A DNA stretch of 64,000 nt from Stichopus chloronotus (Eukaryota; Echinodermata; Holothuroidea; Aspidochirotida; Stichopodidae). The stretch spans positions 7,801,094 to 7,865,093 of the forward strand of contig CM037840.1 of assembly GCA_021234535.1 (NCBI GenBank), in the 5' to 3' direction. Within the stretch, counting starts at the first letter, position 1. Each line of letters begins with the position of its first letter. The position numbers were made by a program, and so were the translations under genes. Under the pieces are notes generated by a model. It was not told the DNA's origin, searched no databases, and was given only the letters and a program-made list of their open reading frames with translations. This document shows, one piece after another, positions 1 through 15,000 of the stretch.

Positions 1-76
1 TTTGCACGTTTTGTCAGCGATGATTCCAAGAACATTGGTGGCTTCCATATTGAAGTCACTGTCATCCGTGTGTTGA
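1..76 (+). CDS. Exon 1 (partial): C-terminal end of a CUB domain
   Basis: Frame 1 is open from the first base and reads FARFVSDDSKNIGGFHIEVT, the last two strands of a CUB domain (compare VSFSSDEAFNFAGFYLNIT in exon 9 here). It ends at GTG TTG A, followed by the donor gtgagtg, phase 1. The first part of the domain lies upstream of the window. The Asp in VSDD matches the third calcium ligand position of cbCUB domains. No cysteine is visible in the piece. Confidence 0.75.
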   Translation, partial: LHVLSAMIPRTLVASILKSLSSVC

Positions 77-3000
77 GTGAGTGTACTTTGTTCTTCTTCT
101 TCTGCCACATATATGCTATATCAATTGTTCACTTGCTTGACTGCTTACTGATTGTAATAATTAATGTCACATCTTGTATAATTACTGTAAATTCTGTACA
201 TATATCACAAAGAAACAAATAAATGAAATATGGTGATGACTTAATTTGATAGTCGGAGTATGACAGTGACACACCATAATGAATATTGGATTGATCAAGA
301 TATGGTCAGATTAATATCCTCTTGGGTTTGGTTATATTTGAGTGCTACTGTATAGTTTTAACTAAATTGTTTTCATAAACATCAAAGTAAAACAGCGAAA
401 GTATTGCCTCTATCATTCATCTAGTATAAAGTCAACTAAATTAAATCAATACTGGCTGCCATATGCCCAACATGTTGCATTGCGTGTTCAGAATGGTTAT
501 TATCTCTTGTTAGGGGTAGACCTGGTAAATGTCACATGATCAGCATAGTGACAATCAAAGTTGTCAGGTGATCTTGCTTATCTCATCAACACTGGATGGC
601 AATACACTAATGCAAACTTATTCTATGTTAAACAGCTAGCTATGAAGACAACCGGTTGTGATCAAAGTTTTTACACTTGGCTAAAGGGACTAAAGTTGCA
701 CCTGGGAGAGTAAACATCCATTACTTGCTTCACTGTTTTCAGTTTGTTGCAAAATTCCTAAACAGGATGTACTCCTAATGTGGTACATAACTTACTCTAG
801 GTATACTTGCCCCAATGTTAAATTTAACCCACTTTGCAAGCTGCAGAAACAGTCATTGTTTCCTTATCATTTAGCTCGAAGAGAGGCACATCATCCTCCT
901 AGATTGGCAAGACCACAAGTCATGAATTTTTATAGCTAGTAATTGATTTGTTTGTAACTTAGATGACAAATTTATGGAATAAATCCATATTAGTGAGATT
1001 TTGTCTCTGAATTATTCTTCTTTTATGACACTTACATCTTTCAATTAATTGATTTGCCATATCAGATGCTGTAAGGTACATCATTTCTATGAATTAGTGT
1101 AGCTGGAAAGATGTTTACCAGGGCATTTGGGATACCAATAACAATACACTATGTAAATTAGGGGTTTACCAATAAAGATTTCTTTTCTGATCCCAAAGTT
1201 AATCGGCTGATTGTTATACAATCTGATATTTTCCCTGTCAACATCGGCATCTGAATTTTGTTGATGTGATGCTTTGCAGATAGTGGTGAACTTTGGCTCG
1301 ATTGGATGTCCCGTCCGACTATGGGTTGAATGGTTGTATGCTAATGTAAATACAGCCACAGTATCACTTGTCTTTCAGATTCTTGGATCAACTCTGTAAA
1401 TGTGATACTTACCAATGTTAGCCTAAGAATGAAAAGGAATATTGCCTGTAATTTAACCTGGCAGCTGAAAAATTTCCCTTCTTCACATTTTTATTTATAA
1501 TGTCTTTTTAATGGATTCCTATTGGTTTGAATCAGTGCTTTTAAATTGAAAATGAAAAAGGAATCTTGCTGTTTCTTTGTCAAGTTTACTGTGCAGCTTC
1601 CAGCAGAACTTTTCAAAAGGGGTGGATTACATTGTCTTCCAGCATAACAATGGCTTTGTAATAACTCCTTTTTTCTTGTAAAGTTGGCAACTCTTTACCT
1701 TTCTTGACCTATTTTTCTTTTACAATGTTTCGCAAATGTTTGATAGCAAAATTTACTTCCCTTTCATAGACCTTACTCGTTGTGAGAAGGGGACTTATCT
1801 TCATCCCTGTCAAGTTTGCGATGGTCTCTGGGATTGCCCCGATGCCCGAGATGAAAAAAAATGCGGTAAGCTCACTTCATCTATCTGTAATCATTATTGT
1901 TCTTTGCGCATACTATTTCTGAGACCCTCTCTGCTGGTCTTAAAATGATGACTTCTGTTTAAACTCGTAAGGTGAACAGAGGCATAGAAAAACTTGTAAA
2001 GTATGAAGGGGTGTTTTTAAATGCTGCCTCCACTTTGGACAACGTAAAGCTATTGACCTGAAGAACCAGTTTTAAAAACTTGAGTCTGCAAAGTTTAATA
2101 ATTTCAAAGCTTAAAGTTGGTTATCATTTTCTAACTGATAAAATTACTAATTTTACCACTAAATTGACTTTTACATATGACTGGAACTTTGAGGAGATGT
2201 AGTTCCGCTTCTTATATTTGGTGTACAAAGATCTTAGATGATAAAACTGAAAGTTGCTTGATAGCATAAGGTGTCTGTCTCTTGTGTCTCTTGTGGTAGT
2301 TTCAATGAGAGCAGAGCATCAGACCTGACTTAGGAAAGAAGTTGCCAAGCAAATGGTTTGAGCTGGTAGGAGTTCCTGAGCTTATGGTAGTAATATTCAT
2401 CTCCATGGGGATACTTTTTGTTCTGCTGGAGTTGAGCTTTATTTGCAGGACCTTTGCAGAAATGAAGCAAGGCACAGTTAAACAACTGATTATTTTTCAG
2501 TTCACTATATTTTGTTTGCACCAATTACAACTTTAACAGAAGGAAATGAAGAGAAAGTAAAAGGACTAATTTTACTTTGATACATAACAACATAAAATGG
2601 TCTTGCTGTTTTCTCAGCTGAAACTTATTTGCTATACAAGATTTTGCACTATTTGTGATTGCTGTAACTGAAGAGCACCATCTCACACCCTTATATTTTT
2701 CCCTTGATAACCGTTTTTGCTTCTTACTTTACACTTATATCAATTTATGTTATCTTTTGTGACCAAAATCAATTTACAAATTTCTATCAGTTATTTCCTT
2801 TTCCATCCAGAAAGCTAAACTCAGGTGGCCTTTACATCTTGGAACAAACAAAGTAGCACCAGAATCAATAATATACATGTGTTGATAAAACATTTTTGTA
2901 TTTTACCATTCTGTCTGATCTTTACAACTTAAAGTGTAACAAATATGAAAATTAATCAGAATGCTATCTAACCCCAACTTTCATATGTAGGCTTGTATTG

Positions 3001-6000
3001 ACACTCGTAATTTGATATTTTAAGACGGGTTGACGTAAGAAGTACCAGCTTAAGTCCAACAAATTATCAAATAAGGTCATACTCTAGTAGATATGGCTCA
3101 GACAAATAAAAGCTAGCTGTAAGAGAAATGAAAGCCGAAGTGTTCAGAACATAATGCCAGAGCAACTTGAAAGAAGTGGACCTCTGCATTGATTTAACAT
3201 GTGAAGGGCACAAAAGATCTGTTCCTGTATCTTGTTGCTTGGAAAGCCATGGCACATACCTCTTCATTAATGTTTTATTAAATTTTACAGATAAATTTGA
3301 GCGTGGACAAGTCTTTGTGATCAGCACACCATACTTCCCTGATAGTTATGCTAACAATGCCAATGTCACATGGACCTTCGAGTCTGAGAATGGGACTCGA
3401 CTGATGTTTGTACCAGAGATCTTCTACACCGAGGAAGGTTACGACATTCTGCGAATCGGCAATGGATTAGATTGTGCTCTGGACGATTGCGTGGCCAACC
3501 TCTCAGGAGGAGCGACAGAAGTGGTCCTTTCGGAAGCCAACACCATGTGCATGCGTTTCACCTCAGATTATTCGTATGTCTACGACGGTATTTACAGTTT
3601 TGTGTATGTGGTCACAGAAGAAGGTAAAAATTGTTTCTTTCGTTATTGATGATACCGATAGATTGCGTTTTTACTTCTTTTTTGTCATAATAACTCATTT
3701 GTTTGTAGCATGTTTCTATGAGATTTCTTAATACTTGTCAGTTAGATCAACTGGATCAACTCTGCATACCTGAGACCTTCTAATGTTGCCTTGAGAAAGT
3801 AAAAGTAATGTTGCTTGTTATTCTACCTGCTAGAAGAAAAGCTCCCTCCCTTCACGTTTCCCATTTTAATGATGGGCATTTTTTTAACCAAAGTTGGTTG
3901 TGACAACAATTTGTTGAGAATTTGTTGCATTTCAGACCTAAACTGATATCTTGACAGTCGTTTTCTGTTCAGAGAGCCATTGCTTGTTCAAATGTGGGTG
4001 AACTTTCACTGATGTCATATCAGTAACAAAAGCAGACATAAAGTGACGTCATGACAGACCTACAGAATATATGTCTGCATTTCTTCTTTTGTAAATTCAA
4101 ATATTTTATGAATGATGGAAGATTTCTAAAAGTGGATCTAGATATCTGTGAGAGAGACATGGAAGCTTTTAGTGGAGTCTTTTGCAAGTGAGCTTCCAAA
4201 TATAATAAATACTTTATTGATGGATATTTTGATGTAACAGATACCAACGTCATTGTCTGGAACTTTTTGGCTGTAATCAGCCTCAAAGTGTCCCATTGTC
4301 TAGTCAGATCATTTATTGATTATTCTCAGTTCACTTTCTTTCACAATGAAGAGAAAAAAAGAAAATGACTGGTATTTGTTGCTTCCATTTTTTGTTATCT
4401 AGATTTCATTGTCTGTGCAGAAGATACTTCTGTGGTGCCCCCCACTCGGATTTGTGATCGTGAATGGAACTGCCCGACATACGGAACGGACGAGGTGGAC
4501 TGCCGTAGGTTCACTTGTATTATCCTTCATTCTTTTGAGAATTTGATCATATCGATAGTAGAATGAAGTAAGGTGTGGGAGGTTTTGGAGAGCACTTCCA
4601 TATTGCATGCCAACATGGAAGTTTTAACATAACAAACTGGCACATCATGGACATTTTCAAGAATTGAGCATGTCAGTTTGTTATCCCTCACCTCAATTCT
4701 CCTGATGCACATCTTCCTGCCTGCTAGAGGCATGATCTTCTCATCAGTGACTGGTATAAGATGGTCTTCTCTTGTGGAATATCATTTTCATCTGTTTTGT
4801 GTATTATAAAGATGCATGGTAATATAACATTCTGTCATCTGTAGTCTTCACCAGAGTATCCCTATTAGATCTCATCGATTTTAGTCTTCTATTGTCATGC
4901 AAGGAAAAGTTATTACCATTGTCATCATCTTCATCACTGTCTTCATCACGGCTGTCATCATCATCATGGCTGTCATCATCATCATGGCTGTTTTAACATT
5001 TTTTTTGTCTTGACCTTTCATAGCTCTTTACCAGTTTGGTGACATTGAGTCACTGCTTTCGCCCGGATATCCTGACACTTACCCAGCTAATACCAACTGG
5101 ACGTGGAGTGGTTCAGGGGAGGAAGGTCTTGCTGCTCTGATAGAGTTCACCTCCTTTGATTTAGAGGAAGACAAAGATTTTCTCTACATTGGTTGTTGCA
5201 ACGACCCCAATGACGACTCGTCGATCCAGGCCGTACTGACCGGCAGTGAGATCCCAGACCCACTTTTCATCAACTGTTCTAGCATTTGGCTGCGGCTTGT
5301 CACAGATGAAGGGGGATCCAACTATGGCTACTATGGAAGTATAACAGTCGTAAATGGAGCTGGTTAGTTATTGAATAATGCCTCCCAGAGGAACAAATTG
5401 CTTTGCAGTAGGATAATTACTCTGTTATCCTGAATGGTACAGTATAATGCAATGTAATTGGCTGTAAACAATGACTGTGTAGGAGTACCTGCATGACCAT
5501 GAAAGAATTGTCTCCTCAAGCGTTTGTGAAAAGGGGGGAGGCACAGAGAAATGGACACTAGTCACGACAAAATGGCGAAGAACTTGATGAGATGCATGCC
5601 CTTGTTGCGCTTTTAAGATTACAAAGAATGAGCCAAACATAATATAATTAAATGTGTACTACCGATTACACCCTTACTTTGAAATTTGAGAGCGGAAACT
5701 GTGGAATCATTTTCATCACATCACTACATCAAAAGGAACTTTACTTGATCTAAAAGGTTAAAATGCTTCTAAAGAGGAATGTGCATGCAGTAAACTCATG
5801 TATACCTCTGGTATTCTATGAAATAGTTTTTCAAGTTCTTTGCTGTATTGTTGCCTTAGATAGTGGATCAGTGTCCTCTCCCCCTTTTCATCTGCACTAG
5901 CTGTAAAATGGTTTCCAAATCCATGGTATTGATCAGTTAGTAACTGGGAAACCCACTGCTATTATTTCAAGCAGTCCACATTGACTACTTTGTAACAATT

Positions 6001-9000
6001 TTGCAAAATTCACACTGCTGTATGACCTCTGACAGTGTGCGAAATATCAGTCAATGGCATATGGTCCTTTACATGCTTTTTTAGGAATTTATTTTCTATG
6101 AGTGAAAGCTTTTGATTTTTTAGTAAGTTTTCAAATACACTTGCCAAACTGGGGTGGAGTCAAATTGTTTTTGCCAAGGTCTGGCTCAAATTCCTCCAAA
6201 GAAAAGCTCGAATATAAATTGTTTCTCTCTCTCTCTATGGATTGATTCTATCAATATTTTCAATAGGTTGAGTTAGTCTCTCCTTAGAATCTTTGCAGAA
6301 CTTATGCCTCATTTGAATGGAATTTTTGAGTCTGTTAAATCATTCTAGCCAATTACTTATCCTCATATTTGAAGTAGTATTTATCATCATAAACACCAGC
6401 ATTTTCAAATTTTTATCTGTGGTTAATCCCTGTCTGAGCCTTTGCAGACCCCCATTGAGATGAACATGTTTGCTTTATCAAATATTGTCATTTTTGTCAA
6501 GATGGCCTAAACCTGAAAATCTGGATCCATGTTGCCTCCTGAGCCCACAGAAAGATCTTTTTCTTCTACCCCTTTGTGTTTGCGAAGGAGGTGTCCATTG
6601 AAAATTGTTGATGATCAGAGCAACAGAAACAGTGTTACAGTTTCATTGTGGTTCATTAGGGTTTCCATGGTTACAAATGAGTACCTACAATTGTCCTATT
6701 TTCTCTTTATGTGTTTTTTTTCTACAGAAGTTTTAAAACCTAATTGTGCAGGGGGGATGTATTTTTCTTCTTTTAATACAATTCAAATACCTTTCATTTT
6801 CTTTATCTTACCACATTACCAATGTCAGGGGAATGCAACGTTCGTTCAGAAGTTCCAAACTACGCTGCCTGCACAGCTCTTAATGCTTGTGATGTTGAGG
6901 GGTATTTTGATTGTGGTGAGTGCTGTTATTATTGATTGATTGAATAAAGTGTTACACTGTATGTAATTTTAGGAAGCATAATCATGTTATGTGTAGTGAT
7001 GTGAAGTGCAATCATGCAAAATGTGATACTTTGATGTGTTATCTAGGTTTTCTAATCTGTAATCACATTGTTTGTGATCACATATTGTGATGTTTGTCAT
7101 TTTATTATGTCTAGTTGCAGTGGTTTTGAATTTAGTTGTTTGTATTTTATGTGTGTGTTATATTTTGTTGTGATGTTTTATATCATTCTGCCTTGGTATT
7201 TTCCATTCATGTGTTCTATGTGTATTACTATATCTTTTCTTTTCATCTATTACGCTGGTCAATGGTGATCAGTGTAGATTTTGTTTTGTGTTTTATGTTA
7301 TACACGTGTTTTTGTTATGGAAATGTGTAGTTATGTCTTTGTGTGTAGTCACATTTCAAATCGTGGTATATTTTACCATGTTGAATCTTAAATCTTGATT
7401 TTGTATCAGCATGCTCTCTGTGTGGCGAGATGTATTTTGCTACGATACAAAATTTTGCTGTCTGACTACTTTTTCTGCCTCTCTGTTTGTTCATCAGTCC
7501 ATCTACCCATCTGTCCATCCATTTGTAATCATAGTCTAGCTTGATTTTGTTGCCCATCTAGTATTGCTTGCTTTGCGTCACATGATCATATGTATTGATT
7601 TTATTCTGAGGACCAAGCAGTCACCACCTTCTCTCAATTATTTTCGTACTAGTGCCACTCCTCGAGGAAATAGAGAAGGTCTACAGTCCCAACTTTCCGG
7701 AATCGTATGACAATAATGTGATGACCACCAATTTCTTTATTGCACCCCCCGGTCATCAAGTCGTCCTCAAGATTACAGAGTTTGCTTTGGAGGCTAACTT
7801 TGATTACTTGTTCGTGGGATTTGAACCTGACCCGACCTCTGACAGTTTTGCAACAGCTCTGACTGGTGATGACTTGGATTTGCCATACATCATCCAATCT
7901 CCCGGGAGGACTTTGACGGTTAAATTTGTCAGTGATGGTAACGTTACCGACGATGGTTTCTTTGGATTTGTTTACCCTGTTCAAGGTAGGTCCACTTACC
8001 CTCTTACATTAAAGCTTGGAAAACAACATCTATGCTTCAATTGTATTAGACGAAATTTCACTTATCAGAGCATTTGTTATAGCAAAAAGAGGATGGATTT
8101 AGTTTTTCTGTTTAAAGTTTTAATGGAACTGCGTCCTGTAGTGAATGTATGTGAATTCCATGTGAACACCATGAGGAAACTCTCATGTAGGAGCACTTGT
8201 TTTGAATTTTTTGTTTGGGGGCAGGGGAAAGGAGGAAAACAGACCAAGGTGTAATAGAGTTCACAGCTTTTTACAACTGTAAGAAGTGGGGCCAGTCCTC
8301 TTTGGCACTTTTGGAAAAAATGCAGAATTAATTTTCTGCAGATCCTGCTTTCAGAAATGACCAGTAGTTACAAAAACAAATACAGCAAAATGATTATAAG
8401 TAATCCCTAAGAACAAAAGACTCTTATGTCTTTAAGAGTGATCAAACATCCCATAGTTTTACAAATTTTCAGGATTCAGAGGTAGGGTTGAGGCTGGCTG
8501 TGTATAGAAGAACATCAGTTGTAACTTGAGATGGACGTTACCTCCTGTGCACCTGTTATCAGTGAAACTGTATAATGACCATCACAACTTTGGAAAAATT
8601 AACTCACTGTTCCTTCTGTCATTGGAAAGTCTGAAAAACCTGAAAATTTAAAAACTAACATCAATGCCTGTGAACATTTTGGAATCCAGAGAAATTGTAT
8701 AAAGTCTTGCAAATTTTACAAAGTGACATGGTTTCTATCCCACATGTAATATCAACATGTATTCACACTGCTAATATCAACAGTCTGTTATTTTTTTGTT
8801 CACCTCATATTGCTTTAACTTTTGCTGTCATAGTTGAAAACTAAGACATGACGAGGAAGGTCGTAGAAATTCTTCGATTGGTCCGTCAATACTCACAAAA
8901 ACTGATCTGCCAGAGAGTGCAGGAACCCAGTAGACTTGCAAGCTAGTTTTTAAACTTTGCTTGATTTTCGTCATTTCCCATTATTCAGTCAGAATCATAA

Positions 9001-12000
9001 AGCCCTACTCATTGTTTTATATATTCTGAGTTTTCATGTAATTAAAGATCATGGAATTTTAGAATAATTGAACCTTATAGTTATCGTTGTTTGTTTTTTT
9101 ATTTTTGAGGTCATTAATACCGTCAGGGCATGTAAGTTTTGTGTGTAGCATGTAATTTGTCAACGCCTGCCACGTGATGTCACTGTCTGATGGTTTAATG
9201 TGTAGATGGTGGCAAAACCATTGAATAAGTTATGTTGTACATGTTGCACTAATGGAACGGCTTTTACTTTCAGCTGGTTTGGAGTGCGATGGTGAGTTCA
9301 TTAGTCCAGAGTACATCTGTAACTACCAATGGGACTGCAGCGATGGCAGTGACGAAGAAGATTGTGGTGAGAACATTGATTTATGTTTCTGATAGGTAGC
9401 TTGAACAGCATGGTCCAGCTGATACTTTGCTTGACAAGCATAGTTGATAGATAGCTTGCATAGGGTGATTTTGGTCCCTGTAATGGTGGGGCAGAATTTT
9501 TGTGTGGAGAACCCGACCTATGTATGGGAATTTCCGGGTCTGGATTCTTTCACCACTTACACAGAGACTGACTGCCTCAGGCAGAAATTACACACTTGGG
9601 CTGGCCCAGTAACTACGGTCAATTACCACTGCAATCTTAGCTGGGATATTGGTTACTCCATCAACACACAAGTAGGTCTGTTTCTGGATGTTTATAGTCT
9701 ACATCCTAGTTTGTGTTCTGCATGCTTTTCAATTAATCATGGTAAACTCTCTTAAAATTTCCTCACTTTCTGTGCAGAAATAAGACAACAAACTGATAAG
9801 AGAAGCAGAACAAGGAATTTAAGTACTGTAAGAGCTTAGAAGCTAAAGTTTCACACCATTTCACCCCTGTAGCCGTGTTCCCATTTGAGTGAGCGCGGTG
9901 GATCAAGGTTTTATTGCTTCGAGTAGTGTCGAATAACTTGATCCAGAACCGCGTTCCCATTTGAGTGAGCGCCGTAGATCAACATGTTATATGAACACAT
10001 TGCGTAAGCACGAAAAGGTCACCAACGTTTACAAGTCGGATATCGCACACTAGCACTGTATCACAAAAATGTACATGTGCGCGTGTTGCTAACTGCATGC
10101 ACACTACAACAGCAGCATAGTATTGGTCATATCATAATTTTGCAGCTTAGCACTAACTTTGTTCCCACTTCCACGACGTACTGAGGAGCGTGAGGTATTA
10201 ACACATGTCAATAACGTCATTTGTTTTTTAATATGGAGGTAAACATTGCTGCTTTGGCAAGTTTGCTCGTGCTTCTATCTCAGTTAAGAGTTTATTACAT
10301 CGAAGGCAGTTGACCACTTGACGACTGTTGCTACTTGTTGCAATAAACTGCCATTCGGCAGTTTATATACCTTTTATATCAGTGGTTCAATTTATCGGTA
10401 ACAGAGCAGATGTAAGAAGAAATTGTTTTAAAAAGCAACATACCGAAAATAAGTCAACGAACAGACCAAATTTCTTATAAATTATCAGGGCGCAACTTTA
10501 AAATCCGTACCATATGAACGTGCTCGCTAGTTCTTTTAATTATACCTGATACCTTGTCCGATTGCTACCGATTCTAAATTAGTACCATTATCAGAATTGC
10601 AGTAACTTAGCCCTTTCTCGGTCAATCGGTAGCGAAGTATAGGCAGAAAATGTGCACTGTACATGTACAGTACGCTACACTACTGCACTATGGTGTATAC
10701 ACTTGCCCTACTAGCGACGTGCCCAGCGAGGCTTAAGTTAGAACTAATTACCCACGTTTGCCACCGGAAAGCAAATGCATGCCGGGAAGGAATAAACCGG
10801 AGATCCAGGGTCACTTGATCTACCGATGTGTTCCCATTACGAACTTTGATCCAGCGCGGTCGATCTGATCTACCCCGATGGGTGCATCAAAATCGGTGGA
10901 TCTTGATCTTGAGTGAGCGTTGTTGATCCGCGTTCCCATTAGAGTTTGATCTAGCGTGGTAGATCTTGATCCACTGCGCTCACTCAAATGGGAACACGGC
11001 TTGTGGGGAGAAGGCTAGGGATGATGTTTATTGCCTTATTGCCCATGAACTGGAAAGATGTTATCACAGTGAAGGTTGTTGGAGTGAAAAAAAAAATCTT
11101 GCCCCATGACTACTGGGAACAGAATCACACTATGGAACTGCTTTGTACAGCATATAGGTAGCTTGAAGAGCTTTGTATAGCTGATAGATAATTTGAAGAG
11201 TGTTGTACAGCTGATAGATAGTTTGAACAGATAATTTTATAGCTGATTGCTGACAGCATTGTGTAGCTGATAGATAGCTCAAACAGCACTGTATAACTGA
11301 TAGGTAGCTCAAACAGCATTGTATAGCTGATAGCTTGAACAGCATTGTATAGCTTGAACAGCATTGTATAGCTGATAGATAGCTTGATCAGCATTGTGCA
11401 GCTGGTAGGTAGCTTGAAAAGCATTGTATAGCTTGGTCAGCATTGTATAGCTGGTAGGTAGTTTAATCAGCATTGTATAGCTGATGACTAGCTTGATCAG
11501 CATTGTATAGCTGATAGGTAGCTTGATCAGCATTGTATAGCTGATAGGTAGCTTGATTAGCATTGGATAGCTGATAAGTAGCTTAATCAGCATTGTATAG
11601 CTTGAACAGCATTGTATAGCTGATAGGTAGCTTAATCAGCATTGTATAGCTGATAGGTAGCTTAATCAGCATTGTATAGCTGATAGGTAGCTTGATCAGC
11701 ATTGTATAGCTGATAGGTAGCTTGATCAGCATTGTATAGCTGATGACTAGCTTGATCAGCATTGTGTAGCTGATAGGTAGCTTGATCAGCATTGTATAGC
11801 TGATGACTTGAACAGCATTGTATAGCTGATAGGTAGCTTAATCAGCATTGTATAGCTGATAGGTAGCTTGATCAGCATTGTATAGCTTGAACATCATCGT
11901 ATAGCTGATAGGTAGCTTAATCAGCATTGTATAGCTGATAGGTAGCTTGATCAGCATTGTATAGCTGATGACTTGAACAGCATTGTATAGCTTGAAGAGC

Positions 12001-15000
12001 ATTGTGTAGCTGATAGGTACCTTGAAGCATTATGTAAAATAATAATAATAATAGTGAAAACATATTTAATGAAGTAATGCTCACTCATCGTGCAATCGCT
12101 TTACAAAATAAAAAGTAGGAGAAAAAAAGTTCAAAGATGGGTAAAACTAATGGTAGACAGATACCAAAATAGGGTTGGAAGAAAGGCAGTAATTATCTCC
12201 TTAAGTGGCAGGTAGTTTAAGAATGCTAATGTATATGTCCTCTGGTAGCATGTTATTTAGCTTAAGCAATATTAGATTATATGGTTAATTGCTAGCAACC
12301 TTAAGCAGCTTTAATTGATATTGTCGGAAGGTAACTCACTGTAAACACTACTGTTAGTTTTATCTGCATGGTTGCCGGTAGCTTAAACAGCATCAGTTTA
12401 TATGATTTGAAGGTAGCTTTCACTTCCATATATGTGCTTTGATATTGTTTGTCTAGACTTTTCTGCACATCTGTTTTCACCAGGTAGTTTGCATGCACCA
12501 TCATTTGCAGGGAAAATATGTTGTTAACTAAGCTGCCGTAGACATTTGAAAGTATACTTCATGACCAACAGTCGAAGTCAAGTCTGTGAAATTGGCAGTG
12601 TACTGTTGTTAGTGCACTGCCCTGTTCGGTTCTGAAAAAATAACTTTTCTGTGTGATGGAAGTGTTTGTTCTCAAATACAAGCCACATTAAGATTTACCA
12701 AATGCAAATTAAGTCTCACATGTTATGTGTCTGCATGTTGTAGTAGCATTGGGAACTAATCCGTGACGGTTACGAAGCTCTTTCAGAGAATATCTGGTTG
12801 TGCAACCGCATGTTGTTATTACATTCATGTAGAAATGTTAGTTGACAAGTTAAGTCTCTACTTCTGAGGTAATATTTGACTGCATCTAGTAAATGACTGC
12901 ATCTGATTAATGACTGCACCTAAGTAATGACTTCATCTTATTAGTGACTACACCTAATTAATGACTGCATCTAATTATGTCTGCATCTAATTAATGACTG
13001 CTTCTAATTTAGGTGAAATTATTCTGAATGTTTGCATGTGATTTGTAAACATGTTCCTTGACGGGGACATCAAGGAAAAATCTGGCTGTGTGTCAGATCA
13101 TAGATGATGTAAACCGACATGACATTTATCTAGAAATGAAGGTAATTGTCTCTTTCTGTGGTATTGTTGGTCTGTATGTTCACATAGTATGTGCTACCCA
13201 GATTTAAAGGTAGCAACTGGTTATCTACTAAATAGCTTCAATTCCACATTTTGCATATGGCTATTTGAAATAAAATCTAGTGAATTATTACACTGTGTCA
13301 AATCTACATTTCTATCAGTCTGCATCACTGTACTGTTTCTGCAGTTGAACAAATGTTGGCAATAATTACTGAGCCTCGTCTTTGATTCACTTGAATTGAT
13401 TTTTGGTTCCTTGCATCAGCTGAAGGACCTATGCAGTCATGTTGGTGTGTGCATGTGTATATGCAGTGTGTGTGTGTGGCATGTGTGTGCATGTCTGTTG
13501 ACACTTGCTTAGGTATGCTCTATCTCAGTAGGGGAAAGTTGGATGAAAGTCAAACTTGGTATGTAGGTTTGCCATATTGAGTAAGGTGTGCCCTTTTTTT
13601 TTTGGTGGAGTTCAAGGGTCGTCTGGGGACACTGGGGGCACAACTCTGAAAACTTTATTAGCATGATATCTCAAACAATAAAGCTTGGACAAAGTTTGAA
13701 CTTGGTATATGGATGTATTTTGGTAGTGATGCTTTGGGGTGTTGAAGATTTTTAAGCTCCAAATAGGCCACATGGAACATTTTTATGAAACATGCAAAAT
13801 GCTTCTTCTTCTGCATATTGTGCTTTGCAATGTGAAAGGGTTGTCAAATTAGCATTCTGGTAATGGAACCCTTTGCAGTATTCAGCATTCTTGGATCCAA
13901 TTTCAAAGTGGGCCATATGGACCATAAATTATTACATTGTGCAAAGTGATAGTTTTTTCTACAATGATGATGGTTTTTCATGTTAGTGCTGTGGTAGTCA
14001 GTGCCAGTGACTGATCAGCATTCTTATGGGCAAACAGGGTTATACTGCCATTCATTTGTTTTCATTGTTTATAGCATGTTGCAGAATGGGTATTATTCAG
14101 TTCTTAAAATAGGAAATTTGTCTCACAATATAGTTAATCAAATATTTGAATGTATTGTTCATATTTGCAATAAGCAAGCCACCTGTGTTCCTATCAATCA
14201 CCTTCCACCTGGGGGGTCAGTCAGGTCAGAGAGTGCTGAACTGCTTGCTATTTAGACATTAACACCCTGTTTGAAAATGTAGATCAACAGATGGGGAAGG
14301 CAGGTTCCAATTGATGGTCATTAACATTCCTCATTGGTTTCACTTGAGATTATTTCTACATTATAGCCAGCATTCCTTTTTTTGACAGCTTGATAAAGGA
14401 TATTGCATATGCAGTGCTGTCTTCTAGTTCAGATAAGTACTACTGTGATAGTGAAGTACATTTGGCTGATCTGCATTCCTAAGGATAAAATGGACTCTAA
14501 ACTTTTTTGGATGTGATAATTTGTGGATTATCCTTGGTTAAACTAAAAGGTAACAGTTAGAAATAATCATGTAAGGAACCACAGAGCCCATCCTGTTTCC
14601 ACTATTACTTGTAATCCTTCATCACACAGACCCTGCTCCTATCGGTGAAGGTGGACCGCTAGCTTCTCCAGGATATCCAGACAGCTACCCTAACAACGAA
14701 TACATTGTGTGGAGTTTCACCGCTGAGCGTGCAGGCAGTTTTTCAGTCGACATCATCGACCTGGAGACGGAGCAAGGGTCGGATATTTTGAAGATCGGTT
14801 TCGGTCGCAGTCCAAATGACACCGGATCTGTACTCGCAATCCTCTCAGGAACTTATGCCCCAGAGAACGTCGTTACCCCCGGCAACGAGCTGTGGGTGTC
14901 ATTTTCCAGTGATGAAGCTTTCAACTTTGCAGGCTTTTATCTGAACATAACTGTCATTGAAGGTATGATCCTGTGATTGATGTTTGTCAGACATTTGCCT

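Noticed and set aside
7068..7330. Hydrophobic + strand ORFs near 7.1-7.3 kb
   Set aside because: Composition follows from TG/TTT-rich intron sequence; lies between exons 6 and 7 and has no splice support.
11125..11792. Four overlapping minus-strand ORFs with a ten-residue repeat (MLIKLPISYT)
   Set aside because: They are the reverse strand of the 30-bp minisatellite; a 30-base period keeps frames open without selection. No splice or start context.
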